Assembly: GCF_013363995.1 (NCBI RefSeq)
Contig: NZ_JABWGO010000015.1
Location: 110,827 to 174,826, forward strand
Reading direction: 5' to 3'
Origin: Nonomuraea rhodomycinica
GTDB lineage: Bacteria > Actinomycetota > Actinomycetes > Streptosporangiales > Streptosporangiaceae
DNA length: 64,000 nt
Under the pieces are notes generated by a model. The model saw nothing but the letters and a program-made list of their open reading frames with translations. It was not told the DNA's origin and searched no databases. A program made the position numbers and the translations under genes. Positions 50,349 to 59,878 of this stretch are shown here, in pieces (the first letter of the stretch is position 1; every line of letters starts with the position of its first letter).

Positions 50349-52022
50349 GTGACATCCGGGCGTACGGTCATCGACGGCCGATTCGAGCTGGTCGGGCGGT
50401 TGGGCAGCGGCGGCATGGGCACGGTGTGGCGTGCCTACGACCTGGCCCTGCAACGCGAGGTCGCGCTCAAGGAGGTCCGTCCCTCGGACTCCCCCGACCC
50501 CGACTCCAGCCGGGCCCGCATGATGCGCGAACGGGTGCTGCGCGAGGCCCGCGCGCTGGCCCGGCTCGACCATCCGAACGTGGTGACCATCCACCACATC
50601 GTGGACACGCCGGCCCTGACGCACCCGTGGATCGTCATGGAGCTGGTGCGCGGGCGGTCGCTGGCCGACCGGCTCACCGAGGGCCCGATGGCGCCCGTCG
50701 AGGCGGCCCGGCTGGGGCGCGGCACCCTGGCCGCGCTGCGGACCGCCCACCAGGCGGGCATCTGCCACCGCGACGTGAAACCGGCGAACGTCCTGCTGCG
50801 CCCGGACGGCAGCCCGGTGCTCACCGACTTCGGCATCGCGGCGATGCTCGACTCCCCCGGCCTGACGGCCAGCGGCGACGTGGTGGGCTCCCCCGAGTAC
50901 ATCGCCCCGGAACGGCTGCGCGGCCACGAGGGCGACCCCGCCTCCGACCTGTGGTCGCTCGGCATGCTGCTGTACGTGGCGGTGGAGGGCCGTCATCCGT
51001 TACGCCGCGACACTCCCATCGCGACGCTCGCGGCGGTGCTGAACGGGCAGGTCCCGCCGCCGTACCGGGCCGGGCCGCTGGCGAACGTGCTGCACGCCCT
51101 GCTGACGTCCGACCCCGGGGCGCGTCCTCCGGTGGCGGAGCTGGACCGGATGCTGGCCCGGGCGGAGGAGCAGGCGGCGACCGCGCCCCCGCCGCCGTCC
51201 TTCACGCCGCATCCCTTCACCCCGCCGCCCGCCGGGTCCATGCCGTCCGGACCCATGCCGTCCGCACCCATGCCGTCCGGCCCCATGGCATCCGGACCCG
51301 TGCCGCCCGGGGGCGGTCACGCGACCGGCCCGGGGCGGCAGCACGCGTACACGGGCCTGCCCACGGAGGATACGAAGCGGCGCTCCGGCGGGCGGCGGGC
51401 CGCGACGATCGCGGGGATGGCCGCCGTCGGCGGCGTGGTCGCCGCCGCCCTCATCGTGGTCCCCCGGCTGCAGGACCGCGTCACCCCCGACCTCCCAGGG
51501 ACGACCTCCACGCCCGTCAGGACCAAGCCGGGCGCGACCGAGCCCGCCGCGACCGAGCCCGCCGACGCGAACCCCGACAAGCCGGCGAACCTCCTGACGC
51601 CCGCCGGCGTCCGCACGGCCATCAGCGCGCTGGAGAAGGCGTCGCGCGGCAGGCGGTTCACGGGGCTCACCGTGTACGAGGACTTCGCGATCGCTCAGGT
51701 GGCGGTGCCCGCCAAGAAGGGCTACGACACCTACACCTACCGCGACGGTCAGGTGATCCGCGCGACCGGGGGCCCGCTCAGCCCGGACGCGAAGCCGTTC
51801 ACGGCGCGGTCGTTCGACTGGGACTCCCTGCCGAAGCTGCGCCAGTACGCCGACCGGCGGCTCGGCGTCAAGAAGCCGACCACGCACTACGTGATCGCGC
51901 AGGGCGCCTGGGTGTTCGCGAACAACCAGCCGGTCATCCTGTTCTACGTCGGCGACGAGTACGGCACCGGCTACCTGGCGGCCGACACGAACGGCAGGGT
52001 CCTCAAGACGTACGCCCGCTGA
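50349..52022 (+). CDS. Ser/Thr protein kinase with membrane helix and extracytoplasmic domain
   Basis: The protein has 557 residues from GTG 50349. The kinase domain (about 8-270) has GRLGSGGMGTVWRA, VALKEV with the ATP-binding Lys, CHRDVKPANVLL with catalytic Asp142, and DFGIAA. A Pro-rich linker with five MPSGP-type repeats (51240-51310) follows. One membrane helix is near residues 350-372. The outer domain has no PASTA repeats and reads LLTPAGVRTAISALEKASRGRRFTGLTVYEDFAIAQVAVP. Its ligand is unknown. Confidence 0.93.
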   Translation: MTSGRTVIDGRFELVGRLGSGGMGTVWRAYDLALQREVALKEVRPSDSPDPDSSRARMMRERVLREARALARLDHPNVVTIHHIVDTPALTHPWIVMELVRGRSLADRLTEGPMAPVEAARLGRGTLAALRTAHQAGICHRDVKPANVLLRPDGSPVLTDFGIAAMLDSPGLTASGDVVGSPEYIAPERLRGHEGDPASDLWSLGMLLYVAVEGRHPLRRDTPIATLAAVLNGQVPPPYRAGPLANVLHALLTSDPGARPPVAELDRMLARAEEQAATAPPPPSFTPHPFTPPPAGSMPSGPMPSAPMPSGPMASGPVPPGGGHATGPGRQHAYTGLPTEDTKRRSGGRRAATIAGMAAVGGVVAAALIVVPRLQDRVTPDLPGTTSTPVRTKPGATEPAATEPADANPDKPANLLTPAGVRTAISALEKASRGRRFTGLTVYEDFAIAQVAVPAKKGYDTYTYRDGQVIRATGGPLSPDAKPFTARSFDWDSLPKLRQYADRRLGVKKPTTHYVIAQGAWVFANNQPVILFYVGDEYGTGYLAADTNGRVLKTYAR

Positions 52023-52026
52023 GGTC

Positions 52027-52962
52027 TCAGGAGGACGTGTACGGGCGGAGCAGGGCCGCCAGTTCAGGGTCGGGGCGGCCCCGGCGGTCGGCCTCGGCGA
52101 TCTGCCGGGCCGCGCCGGCCAGCAGGTCGGCCACCTGGATCCTGGCGTCCGAGGCGGAGGGCGCCAGGCGGAACCCGTCCAGCCGGCCGCCGCCGGGCAG
52201 CGGCCCCGCGAGGCTCGTCAGCTCGGAGATCCGGTCGTCGGTCAGGATGGTCTGCCGGTCGTGGACGACGCGCACGCGGGCGCCGCCCCGGGCCCAGTGG
52301 GCGACGGTGCCGACGATGGCCGCGATGAGCGGGTCCAGGACGGGCATCGCGCCGGGGGCCCGCTCGCCGAACGCCTCCACCCGCGGCCTGGCGCGGAGGA
52401 GCAGGTCCATGAGCTCGGCCACCGGGCCGCCGGGCGGCGCGGCCGGGCGCAGGGACTCCACCAGGTCGAACGCGGCGTCCGCGGTGACCTCGACCCGGCC
52501 GTTGCGGGCTCTCAGGACGTCGTTGAGCGAGGCCAGGAGCGCCGTCCAGCCCTCCGCGCCGTACACCCGCGGCCCCTCCACGCCGAGCGCGGCGGCCAGG
52601 TGGCGCGCCCGCTCGGGGCTGCCCGTGAGCAGGTCGGCGAGCCGGAGGGTGAAGAAGCGCGGCTTGTCGATCAGGTGGACGTGGGCGCGGCCGAGCAGCG
52701 GGCCCGAGGGTCCGAGCAGCCAGACCACGACCCAGCGGTGCTTGGCCCGGCGCAGGATGCTGGACTTGTACATGGTGGTCGGGGACGGCGCCCGCTCGCG
52801 CACGGCTTCGAGGCACCGCTCCGCCGCCTGGACGTCCATGCGCACGCTCGCGTGGGCGAACATGTTCGTGTTGCCGCCGACCAGCTTCTCGCCCTCCGAG
52901 CCGGACTCGTCGCAGGCGATCTCGACGGCGCGTCCGAGATCGTCGAAGCTAGGATCTTCCAC
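52027..52962 (-). CDS. DUF3800-like protein
   Basis: The protein has 311 residues. The N-terminal IACDESGSEGEKLVGGNTNMFAHASV and the C-terminal VRVVHDRQTILTDDRISEL with RIQVADLLAGAARQI fit the DUF3800 pattern (DESG, D...Q, QxADLLAG), an RNase H-like fold. The call is by motif only. It is convergent with the kinase gene (4 nt between stops). DUF3800 proteins are frequent in defence islands, but nothing else here supports that. Confidence 0.7.
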   Translation of the reverse strand: MEDPSFDDLGRAVEIACDESGSEGEKLVGGNTNMFAHASVRMDVQAAERCLEAVRERAPSPTTMYKSSILRRAKHRWVVVWLLGPSGPLLGRAHVHLIDKPRFFTLRLADLLTGSPERARHLAAALGVEGPRVYGAEGWTALLASLNDVLRARNGRVEVTADAAFDLVESLRPAAPPGGPVAELMDLLLRARPRVEAFGERAPGAMPVLDPLIAAIVGTVAHWARGGARVRVVHDRQTILTDDRISELTSLAGPLPGGGRLDGFRLAPSASDARIQVADLLAGAARQIAEADRRGRPDPELAALLRPYTSS

Positions 52963-53626
52963 TGACCAGCTCTTTCACGGCCCGGCTCACGCCGATGGGT
53001 GACGCTGGTGGTTCCAGGTCCGGGCGGCTTCCCAGTCTGGCAAGGACGACCGTGACCGCTCAAGCGGGTTTCCGGCCGCGGCACGCGGGCAGCTCGCATG
53101 ACCGCCGACGCGACGGCCGACGCCCGGCGAAATCGACGGACGCGGAAAACAGCGAGATACGTCGTACGGCACTGCGAATTAGCGCCGCATTTACTTGTTG
53201 ATCATAGTCCCCGCCGATGACCGCGGCAAACCCGGGGCCTCCGGCAATTGGTGATTTTTCCTAACTGCAGGGCATGTGTATCGTCGTACCCCGGCGACGG
53301 CGCACAACCGTCCCGCCACCCATGTGCTTGAACGCAGAAAGGTTTAAGGTTGCAGCAGATGAGATATTAGCCATTCGCGACCCGTTGACCTCGGCGAGTT
53401 ATTCCCGCCCTTATTCCGCGCGCCGTGCCGAACAGCCGCGCCACCTCTTCTGACGTCTCCGGCCATTGCCCCGGGAGACCGCGCGGCGGAGCCGCATCGG
53501 GCCTGTCCGCCCGCACGCACCCCCCATGAACAGCACCAAGGCACCGTCCGCGCGCCCGCGTACGGTGCCCTCCCGCGTGCCCGCACACGGCAGCGAAACC
53601 CGCACACGGTAGCGAAAGGAGATCAC
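52963..53626. promoter_or_regulatory. Long AT-richer leader before the dikinase operon
   Basis: No gene is supported. The stretch 53160-53400 is notably AT-rich for this genome. A 17-bp direct repeat CGCACACGGYAGCGAAA occurs at 53582-53598 and 53601-53617, and the second copy abuts the ribosome site AAAGGAG. The region probably holds the promoter and a long 5' leader. Confidence 0.5.
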
Positions 53627-55642
53627 GTGAAGACGCTTCCCCGCACCTCCGTCATTCCCGCCACACTGGACGTGCCGTTGACCGTCCCGACGTTCATGAG
53701 GCTCGCCGGGCGCCTGGCCGGGTTCCCGTTCGTGAAGGTCGTCGTGGATCTCGAAAAGGCGGAGTTCCACGTCATCGACAGCACCGGCAACCCGCTGCAC
53801 GTGCATTACATCGCCGAGCACATCCTCGGCGTGCCGGCGGAGAACCTCCTGCGCGACATCGACGCCTTCAACCACGACGTCTACGTCCGCCCCGACCGGC
53901 GCTTCCTGCTGGGCCTGCTCGCGCTGCACAGGCGCAGGCCGGACGACGGCGACGGGGAGGAGCGCGTCTTCCTGTCGCTGGAGACCGTGGAGGCCGACAC
54001 CATGTCCGCGGACATGCTGCTGTCCTTCTACCGCCACGTGCGCGCGCACCTCGACCCGTCGGTGCCGCTCTTCCTCAAGCCGGCCAACCACCTGCAGGAG
54101 ACCCACGTCGCGGGCATCCCGGAGGAGGAGTTACCCCGGCTCCTCGCCCACGAGCTGCTGTCCCAGGCGCCGTTCGTGCCGCTCAACAGCGGCACGGCGT
54201 ACGGCAGGCTCCGGCTGTTCGCCTCGGCCGCCGACTACCGCGCCGCCGCCCGCTCCGTGGAATGGCACGACATCATCGTCATGCCGCGCGTCCCCGACGA
54301 CATCCCGCGGGTGTCCGGTCTGGTCAACACGGAGCACACCACCCCGCTGTCGCACACCAACGTGCTGGCCACCGGGTGGGGCATCCCCAACGCCATCCAG
54401 ACCGACCTGCTCGACCGGCCCGGCCTGGCCGAGCTCGACGGCGGCTGGGTGCGGTACGAGGTGGCGCCCGACGCTCCAGAGGTGCTCATCGAGGCGGCCG
54501 ACCGGCCCGCCGGTCTCGACTCCCGGCCGCCGTGGGCCGCCGGGCGCGTCTCGCTGGAACGGCCCGAGACGGCCGCCGCCGAGATCGTCCCGCTGTCATG
54601 GCTGCGGATGGGCGACCACTATCGCTACGGCACCAAGGCCGCCAACCTCGGCGAGGTGTGCCACGTGCTGGAACACGGCTCGCGCCGCTGGCTCGGCTTC
54701 TACCAGATCCCCCGGCCGCCGCGGCCCGACCTCCTCGGCTACCTGGCCGGGCGGCTCGGCGTGAGCGTCCCCGCCGACGACGCCACCCTGTCGGCCGCCG
54801 CCGAGCGTCTGATCAGGCAGCACGTCGAGGTGCCGCGCGGTATCGCGCTGCCGTTCTCCCTGCAGCGGCAGTTCCTGGAGTCGTCGCCGCGGATCCAGCA
54901 GACCATCGGCCGGCTGAAGATGGCACTGGAGGCCGGCACCCACCACGTCGAGGACATCTGCGCGGAGCTCCAGCAGATGATCATGGAGACGCGGCTGCCC
55001 GGCGACCTCCTGCGGCGGATCGACGACGCCATCGTCAGCCACCTGTCCGGTGTCGGGCAGTTCGTGGTGCGCAGCTCGTCCAACGCGGAGGACCTGGCGG
55101 GCTTCTCCGCGGCGGGGGTGTACGAGTCGGTGGCGCACGCGCGCACGCTCGACTCGATCGCCGACGGGGTCAAGGAGGTGTGGTCCTCGCTCGTGTCCGC
55201 ACGCAGCGTACGGCTGCGCGAGCAGGCCGGCATCCCCCTGGAGGACTGCTACATGGGGGTGATCGTGCAGGAGTGGGTCGACGTCCCCCTCGGCGGCGTC
55301 CTGGTCACCTGCAACCCGGCCGACCCCCGCGACTTCAGGAACGTCTACGTCAACATCTCCGCGGGCTCGGTCGCCGACGTCGTCACCGGGACCGCCGACC
55401 CGGTGCAGCATCTCTACAACACCGTCGAGGGCGGCGGCCGGACGATCTCCCTCGGGTCCGCGCGCTCCGACCTGGACCCCGCCACGAAGGACTCCCTCGC
55501 CCGGCTGGCGCTGATCGGCCGCCTGCTGCAGTCGCACTTCTCCCCGGACTACCTCTACGGGGTGCCCGTCGACATCGAGTGGGCCCTGGACGGCGACCGC
55601 ATCGAACTCCTGCAGATCCGGCCCTACCGGCCCGCATCATGA
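53627..55642 (+). CDS. PEP-synthase/dikinase-like enzyme with glucan-water-dikinase domain order
   Basis: The protein has 671 residues from GTG 53627 with AAAGGAG upstream. Residues 1-200 form an unrecognised N-terminal domain. The phospho-His domain comes next (NTEHTTPLSHTNVLATGWGIPNAI, His243). The ATP-grasp-like PPDK_N domain is at the C terminus (RYGTKAANLGEV at about 335, FVVRSSSNAEDLAGFSAAGVYES at about 480, LLQIRPYRP at the end). PpsA and rifampicin phosphotransferase have the opposite order, while plant glucan water dikinase has this one. It should split ATP to phosphorylate a substrate via His. The stop overlaps the MFS start. Confidence 0.9.
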   Translation: MKTLPRTSVIPATLDVPLTVPTFMRLAGRLAGFPFVKVVVDLEKAEFHVIDSTGNPLHVHYIAEHILGVPAENLLRDIDAFNHDVYVRPDRRFLLGLLALHRRRPDDGDGEERVFLSLETVEADTMSADMLLSFYRHVRAHLDPSVPLFLKPANHLQETHVAGIPEEELPRLLAHELLSQAPFVPLNSGTAYGRLRLFASAADYRAAARSVEWHDIIVMPRVPDDIPRVSGLVNTEHTTPLSHTNVLATGWGIPNAIQTDLLDRPGLAELDGGWVRYEVAPDAPEVLIEAADRPAGLDSRPPWAAGRVSLERPETAAAEIVPLSWLRMGDHYRYGTKAANLGEVCHVLEHGSRRWLGFYQIPRPPRPDLLGYLAGRLGVSVPADDATLSAAAERLIRQHVEVPRGIALPFSLQRQFLESSPRIQQTIGRLKMALEAGTHHVEDICAELQQMIMETRLPGDLLRRIDDAIVSHLSGVGQFVVRSSSNAEDLAGFSAAGVYESVAHARTLDSIADGVKEVWSSLVSARSVRLREQAGIPLEDCYMGVIVQEWVDVPLGGVLVTCNPADPRDFRNVYVNISAGSVADVVTGTADPVQHLYNTVEGGGRTISLGSARSDLDPATKDSLARLALIGRLLQSHFSPDYLYGVPVDIEWALDGDRIELLQIRPYRPAS

Positions 55643-56880
55643 CGGCGGGCACCACACCGGCCGTCCGGCGCGTCGTCAGGCTCTTCAACGGTTACAAGCT
55701 GTTCACCGGTCTGCTGTGGTGGCTGCCGATCTACTACGTCTACCAGCACGACAGCGGACTGTCCGACGGGCAGATCTTCGGCATCCAGAGCATCTACTAC
55801 CTGGCGTTCTGCCTCCTGGAGATCCCGACCGGCGCGCTGGCCGACCGCTTCGACTACCGCAGGTTCCTGCAGGCCGGCGCGCTCGTGCTGACGGCGGCCA
55901 ACCTCGTCCCCGTCGCCTGGACGTCCTACGCCGGATTCCTCGTCCACTTCCTGCTCGTCGCGCTCGGCAACTCGCTGGTGTCCGGCGCGGGCAGCGCCTA
56001 CCTGTACGAGTACCTGCGGCGCTCGGAGTCCGTCGCGGCCTACCAGCAGGCCGAAGGCAGCGGGCGCGCGTACACGCTGACCGGCCGGATCGCCGGCCTT
56101 CCCGCCGCCGGCGCGCTCATGCAGTGGTACGCGCCCTCGCCGTACTGGCTGTCGGCCGCCTGCAGCGCGGTCGCCGTCCTGCTCGCGCTCCGGCTGCCCG
56201 CCCTGCCGCCGGGGGACGCGGGGCACGACGCACGGCGCCCGTCGGTGCGCGAACAGCTCCTCGCGGGCAGGACGCTGTGGCGCTCACCTCTCCTGATGCT
56301 GCTCATCGCCCAAGGGGTGGCCGTCTTCACGCTGGTGCGGATCGGCCAGGCCAACCTCTTCCAGCCGATCCTCACCGTCAAGGGGCTGCCGCTGGCGGTG
56401 TTCGGCGTGGTGATGGCGGTGACCACGGTCTTCGAGCTGCTGGGCGCGGCCCGCTCGACCTGGCTGCGGCGCTTCGGGGACGTGCCGGTGGTGTTCGCGC
56501 TCACCGTGGTCATGGCGGTCGCGCTGGCCCTGCTCGTCCCGGCCGGGCTGACCGGGACGGTGATCTGCCTGTGCGTCTTCTCGCTGGCCTCCGGCCTGGT
56601 CTTCCCCGTCCAGCGGCGGCTGATCAACAGCGCCATCACCGACTCGCGTCACCGCGCCACGCTGCTGTCGCTGGAGTCGCTGATCGACCGTTCCGTCTGC
56701 GCCCTCGTCGTGCTGGCGCTCGGCGGCTACCTGTCCAGAGGCGCGATGAACCTGTTCCTCGTCCATGTCGCCGTCGGCACGACCGTGCTCATGGCGGTGC
56801 TGGCCGTACTGCTGCGCCGCAGCCGGCGGCCGCACGCCACCGCGCGGACATCCACGGCCACGAAGGAGAACGTCACGTGA
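55639..56880 (+). CDS. MFS exporter of the dikinase operon
   Basis: The protein has 413 residues from ATG 55639, overlapping the dikinase stop (ATGA). Twelve membrane segments are predicted. The loop motif after helix 2 is GALADRFDYRRFLQAGA. The start YKLFTGLLWWLPIYYVYQHDSGLSDGQIFGIQSIYYLAFCLLEIPTG is typical of small-molecule exporters in biosynthetic clusters. It probably exports or imports the product of its operon. Confidence 0.9.
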   Translation: MTAGTTPAVRRVVRLFNGYKLFTGLLWWLPIYYVYQHDSGLSDGQIFGIQSIYYLAFCLLEIPTGALADRFDYRRFLQAGALVLTAANLVPVAWTSYAGFLVHFLLVALGNSLVSGAGSAYLYEYLRRSESVAAYQQAEGSGRAYTLTGRIAGLPAAGALMQWYAPSPYWLSAACSAVAVLLALRLPALPPGDAGHDARRPSVREQLLAGRTLWRSPLLMLLIAQGVAVFTLVRIGQANLFQPILTVKGLPLAVFGVVMAVTTVFELLGAARSTWLRRFGDVPVVFALTVVMAVALALLVPAGLTGTVICLCVFSLASGLVFPVQRRLINSAITDSRHRATLLSLESLIDRSVCALVVLALGGYLSRGAMNLFLVHVAVGTTVLMAVLAVLLRRSRRPHATARTSTATKENVT

Positions 56881-58247
56881 ACAAGATCCTGTACGTCTAC
56901 GCCAAGGGCGGCGCGCCGATCGACCACGCCTTCCCGCGCATCGCGGGCTGCGGCGAGTTGCACGTGCTCGCGCTCATGCCGCTGCCGGACACCGGGACGG
57001 AGCGCTGGCGACCGTACTGCGCGAGCATCGCCGAGGCCCCCGCGGGCGGCGTCCGCGGTGAGGCCGCCGTGGACGAGATCGTCCGGCACGCCAAGGCGGT
57101 CGGCGCCGACGCGGTCATGACGCTGTCGGAGTTCGCGGTGCTGGCGGTGGCGCACGCCGCCGACCGGCTGGGCCTGGCGGGAGCCGGCGCCGCCGCGGCT
57201 GAGAAGGCCCGCGACAAGCGGCTCATGAGGGAGAGCTGGGCCGCCGCCGGTGTGCCCGTCCCCGGTTTCCGCCGGGTCTCCACCGAGGCGGACCTGCGCG
57301 CCGCGCTGACCGGGCTGACCCCGCCCGTGCTGCTGAAACCGGCGTGGGGCGCCGGCTCGATCGCCCAGCTCGTCCTGCGCTCGCCGGACGACGTGCCCTC
57401 CGCGTGGGCCCAGGTCGCCGCCGCCCTGGACAAGGGCAACCAGGTGGGGATGAGCGAGCTGTACGAGACCGAGGCCGACCGTCACCTGCTCGCCGAGGAG
57501 ATCGTCACCGGCTCCGTCGACGGCTGGTACGACGTGCCCGGCTACGCCGACTACGTGAGCGTGGAGGGAATCGTCGCCGACGGCGTCTACCATCCGCTGT
57601 GCGTCGCGGCGCGGCTGCCGCCGATCCCGCCGTTCAACGAGGTCGCCAGCCTCATGCCGTGCGTGCTGCCCGAGCCGTCGCAGCGCGTCGTCGAGGAGAT
57701 CTCCAGGCGGGCCGTGGACGCGCTCGGGCTCGGCACGTGCGGCACGCACACGGAGCTGAAGCTCCGCGCCGGCGCGGAGCCGGCCGTCATCGAGACCGGC
57801 GCCAGGTTCGGCGGCGTCATGATCACCAAGCAGGTCGAGGAGGTGTTCGGGCTCGACCCGATCGCGATGCTCACCCGACAGCTGCTCGGCGAACGCGTCG
57901 CCTACCCCGAGCGGATGCTCCTCGAAGGGAACGGCGCCGCCGCCTCCGTCGTCGCCGTTCCCGCCGACTCCGCGGGAAACCCGTGGCGCAGCACGCCGCC
58001 CTGGCGGCCCGGCGCCGTGGACTGGCCGGCGATCCTGTCGCCGGGCAGCGCCATCGAGGCCGTGGCGGCCTTCGACCGGCCGATCGGCCGGGCCGTCCCC
58101 GCCTACGACCCCGCCGCCGGCGTCGCGAACTGGCTCGGCGTCTTCCTGCTCACCGCCGCTGACGCCGGAACGCTGTTGCGGGACTGCAACGCCGTGCTCG
58201 ACGGCCTTGAGGCCGGGCTCAACGAGGCGTCGGCACGGCGCGGCTGA
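56877..58247 (+). CDS. ATP-grasp ligase
   Basis: The protein has 456 residues from GTG 56877, overlapping the MFS stop (GTGA). The ATP-grasp core has KRLMRESWAAAGVPVPGF, LLKPAWGAGSIAQLVL (ATP binding), and AVIETGARFGGVMI (metal-binding E and the RxGG-like motif). It resembles L-amino-acid ligases such as BacD and carnosine synthase, which join a carboxylate to an amine via an acyl phosphate. Coupling with a dikinase and a transporter suggests a peptide-like metabolite. It is the last gene of the operon. Confidence 0.9.
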   Translation: MNKILYVYAKGGAPIDHAFPRIAGCGELHVLALMPLPDTGTERWRPYCASIAEAPAGGVRGEAAVDEIVRHAKAVGADAVMTLSEFAVLAVAHAADRLGLAGAGAAAAEKARDKRLMRESWAAAGVPVPGFRRVSTEADLRAALTGLTPPVLLKPAWGAGSIAQLVLRSPDDVPSAWAQVAAALDKGNQVGMSELYETEADRHLLAEEIVTGSVDGWYDVPGYADYVSVEGIVADGVYHPLCVAARLPPIPPFNEVASLMPCVLPEPSQRVVEEISRRAVDALGLGTCGTHTELKLRAGAEPAVIETGARFGGVMITKQVEEVFGLDPIAMLTRQLLGERVAYPERMLLEGNGAAASVVAVPADSAGNPWRSTPPWRPGAVDWPAILSPGSAIEAVAAFDRPIGRAVPAYDPAAGVANWLGVFLLTAADAGTLLRDCNAVLDGLEAGLNEASARRG

Positions 58248-58285
58248 CTCACGGCGGACGGCCGCCCCCGCCGGGACCGGCGGGG

Positions 58286-59311
58286 TCAGCGGCCGAACCT
58301 CCAGCCCGGGGGGAAGATGAGCGCCCGCAGGCCGTGCCCCTCGATCTTGGACGCCCACTCCTCCGGCGTCGTCATCACGTGGTCGTCGTCCTCGTCCAGA
58401 GCGCTCTTGACCGGGGTGTAGCCGAAGCCGGAGCCGACCAGCCGCGCCACCATCTCGCCGCCCCGCGTGGCCGGGCCGGGCAGGCCCAGCTTGGCCACGT
58501 CGTAGCCGAGGATGTAGCCGGTGTTCCCGGCCACGATCCCGCCGAACTCCTCGGCGTTCTCGCCGCGCGACCGCGTCGGCCGCCCGTGGGAGGCGTCGCT
58601 CAGCGCGTCGAGGCCGAGGGCTCCGGTGGCGTACGCGGCGCCGTCGACGGCGGCGTAGTTGAGCGTGGTCAGCACGTACCCGGGCAGGCAGATCCGCAGG
58701 ACGCGGCCGACGCCGATGCCGAAGACGGCCTTGACCGTCTGGGCCAGCTTCACCAGGCGCGCCATCTGGGCGGCGGCCATCGCCTGCGCCACGCCGTACA
58801 GCGCGGTCGTGAGCGGCTGGAAGCAGACCAGCCACAGGAGCTGCACGATCGCCTTGTCGAGCTCGGCGAGCTGCTCGCGCACCGCCTCGACGAGCCCGGC
58901 GTACGCGTCGCAGCCGGCGGCGATCACGCGGCAGTCCTTGGCGAACGCGGAGGGGAAGCCCATGACGCGCCGGATGTAGAGGCGGGCGAAGGCGTCCACG
59001 CCCTCGCCGCCGTTGTCGTTCCACACCGAGGCGGCGGCGTTGTCCGCCATCTCGGCGACGCCGCCGACCTTGTCGGTCCGGGACGGCTGCTCGGGGCCGT
59101 CGAGGTCGTCGGCGAGCCGGCGGAAGGCGGCGGCCGCCCGGCGCAGCTCGGCGGGGTCGATCTCGGGGGCGGTGACGCCGGCGTAGACGCGCAGCGCCAC
59201 CATGGTCCCGCCGGAGACGACGAGCAGGGTCGTCATGAGCGTGACCGGCGACAGCGTCCCGGCACCGGACAGGGCCGTCGGCGACAGCATCGGCCTGATG
59301 GGCGTCACCAT
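58286..59311 (-). CDS. WXG100/ESX-type membrane-associated protein
   Basis: The protein has 341 residues from ATG 59311, and the start overlaps the preceding WXG-like gene. A membrane segment (TTLLVVSGGTMVAL) is followed by a helical hairpin of the WXG100 style (ELRRAAAAFRRLADDLDGPEQ...NDNGGEGVDAFARLYIRRVMG). Further hydrophobic helices (LLWLVCFQPLTTALYGVAQA) follow. The C terminus has no recognised toxin domain. It fits an ESX/Type VII substrate or scaffold. No secretion ATPase gene is in this window. Confidence 0.75.
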   Translation of the reverse strand: MVTPIRPMLSPTALSGAGTLSPVTLMTTLLVVSGGTMVALRVYAGVTAPEIDPAELRRAAAAFRRLADDLDGPEQPSRTDKVGGVAEMADNAAASVWNDNGGEGVDAFARLYIRRVMGFPSAFAKDCRVIAAGCDAYAGLVEAVREQLAELDKAIVQLLWLVCFQPLTTALYGVAQAMAAAQMARLVKLAQTVKAVFGIGVGRVLRICLPGYVLTTLNYAAVDGAAYATGALGLDALSDASHGRPTRSRGENAEEFGGIVAGNTGYILGYDVAKLGLPGPATRGGEMVARLVGSGFGYTPVKSALDEDDDHVMTTPEEWASKIEGHGLRALIFPPGWRFGR

Positions 59312-59688
59312 GGGGTGTCGTCCTGGGGCCACTGGTAGACCGGCACGTCCGCGAGCTCGATGTCGTCGGCGACGCCCCAGTCGACCTGCTTCACGTTGTG
59401 GCGCATCGTGCGAATGCCGTCGGCGATGTCCGCGTACACCTTGGCGAACTCGGTGATCCAGTGGCGCATCTCGTCGCGCTTCGGCCGGTACCACTCGACG
59501 AACGCCTTGTCGGCCTCCTCCTCCGCGGGCCAGCCGCCCAGCGCGTCCAGCGTCCCGTACGCGTTCCTCACGGCGCGGAGCACCGCCTCCGAGGCGTCGT
59601 CGAAGGCCGGGGCCACCTGCTTCCGGAGCTGGTCGTGATCGAGATCGAGGGCCGGTGGTGCCGGCTGGTCAGGAGGTGGTTCTGCCAT
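59305..59688 (-). CDS. WXG100-like small helical protein
   Basis: The protein has 127 residues from ATG 59688. A Pro-rich head precedes a two-helix region with ALGGWPAEEEADKAFVEWYRPKRDEMRHWITEFAKVYADIADGI, where GGWPAE replaces the classical WxG turn. It overlaps the next gene by 7 nt, so the pair is made together, as EsxA/EsxB-type partners usually are. Confidence 0.8.
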   Translation of the reverse strand: MAEPPPDQPAPPALDLDHDQLRKQVAPAFDDASEAVLRAVRNAYGTLDALGGWPAEEEADKAFVEWYRPKRDEMRHWITEFAKVYADIADGIRTMRHNVKQVDWGVADDIELADVPVYQWPQDDTPW

Positions 59689-59878
59689 GGATCACCGCTG
59701 GTCGCGCGCGCATGGTCGTCATGCGGTCATGCTCACGACGGGAGATGTCCGGGGCGATTCGCGGTCGTAACGATCACATCTACGCTTTCCGGCATCCGGG
59801 CTTCACCGGATGTTCGTTCGCGGACCCGGGAGGGCGGGCCGGCTCCTCCCCGTCGCCGGCCCGCCCGGCCGCAGGCCG

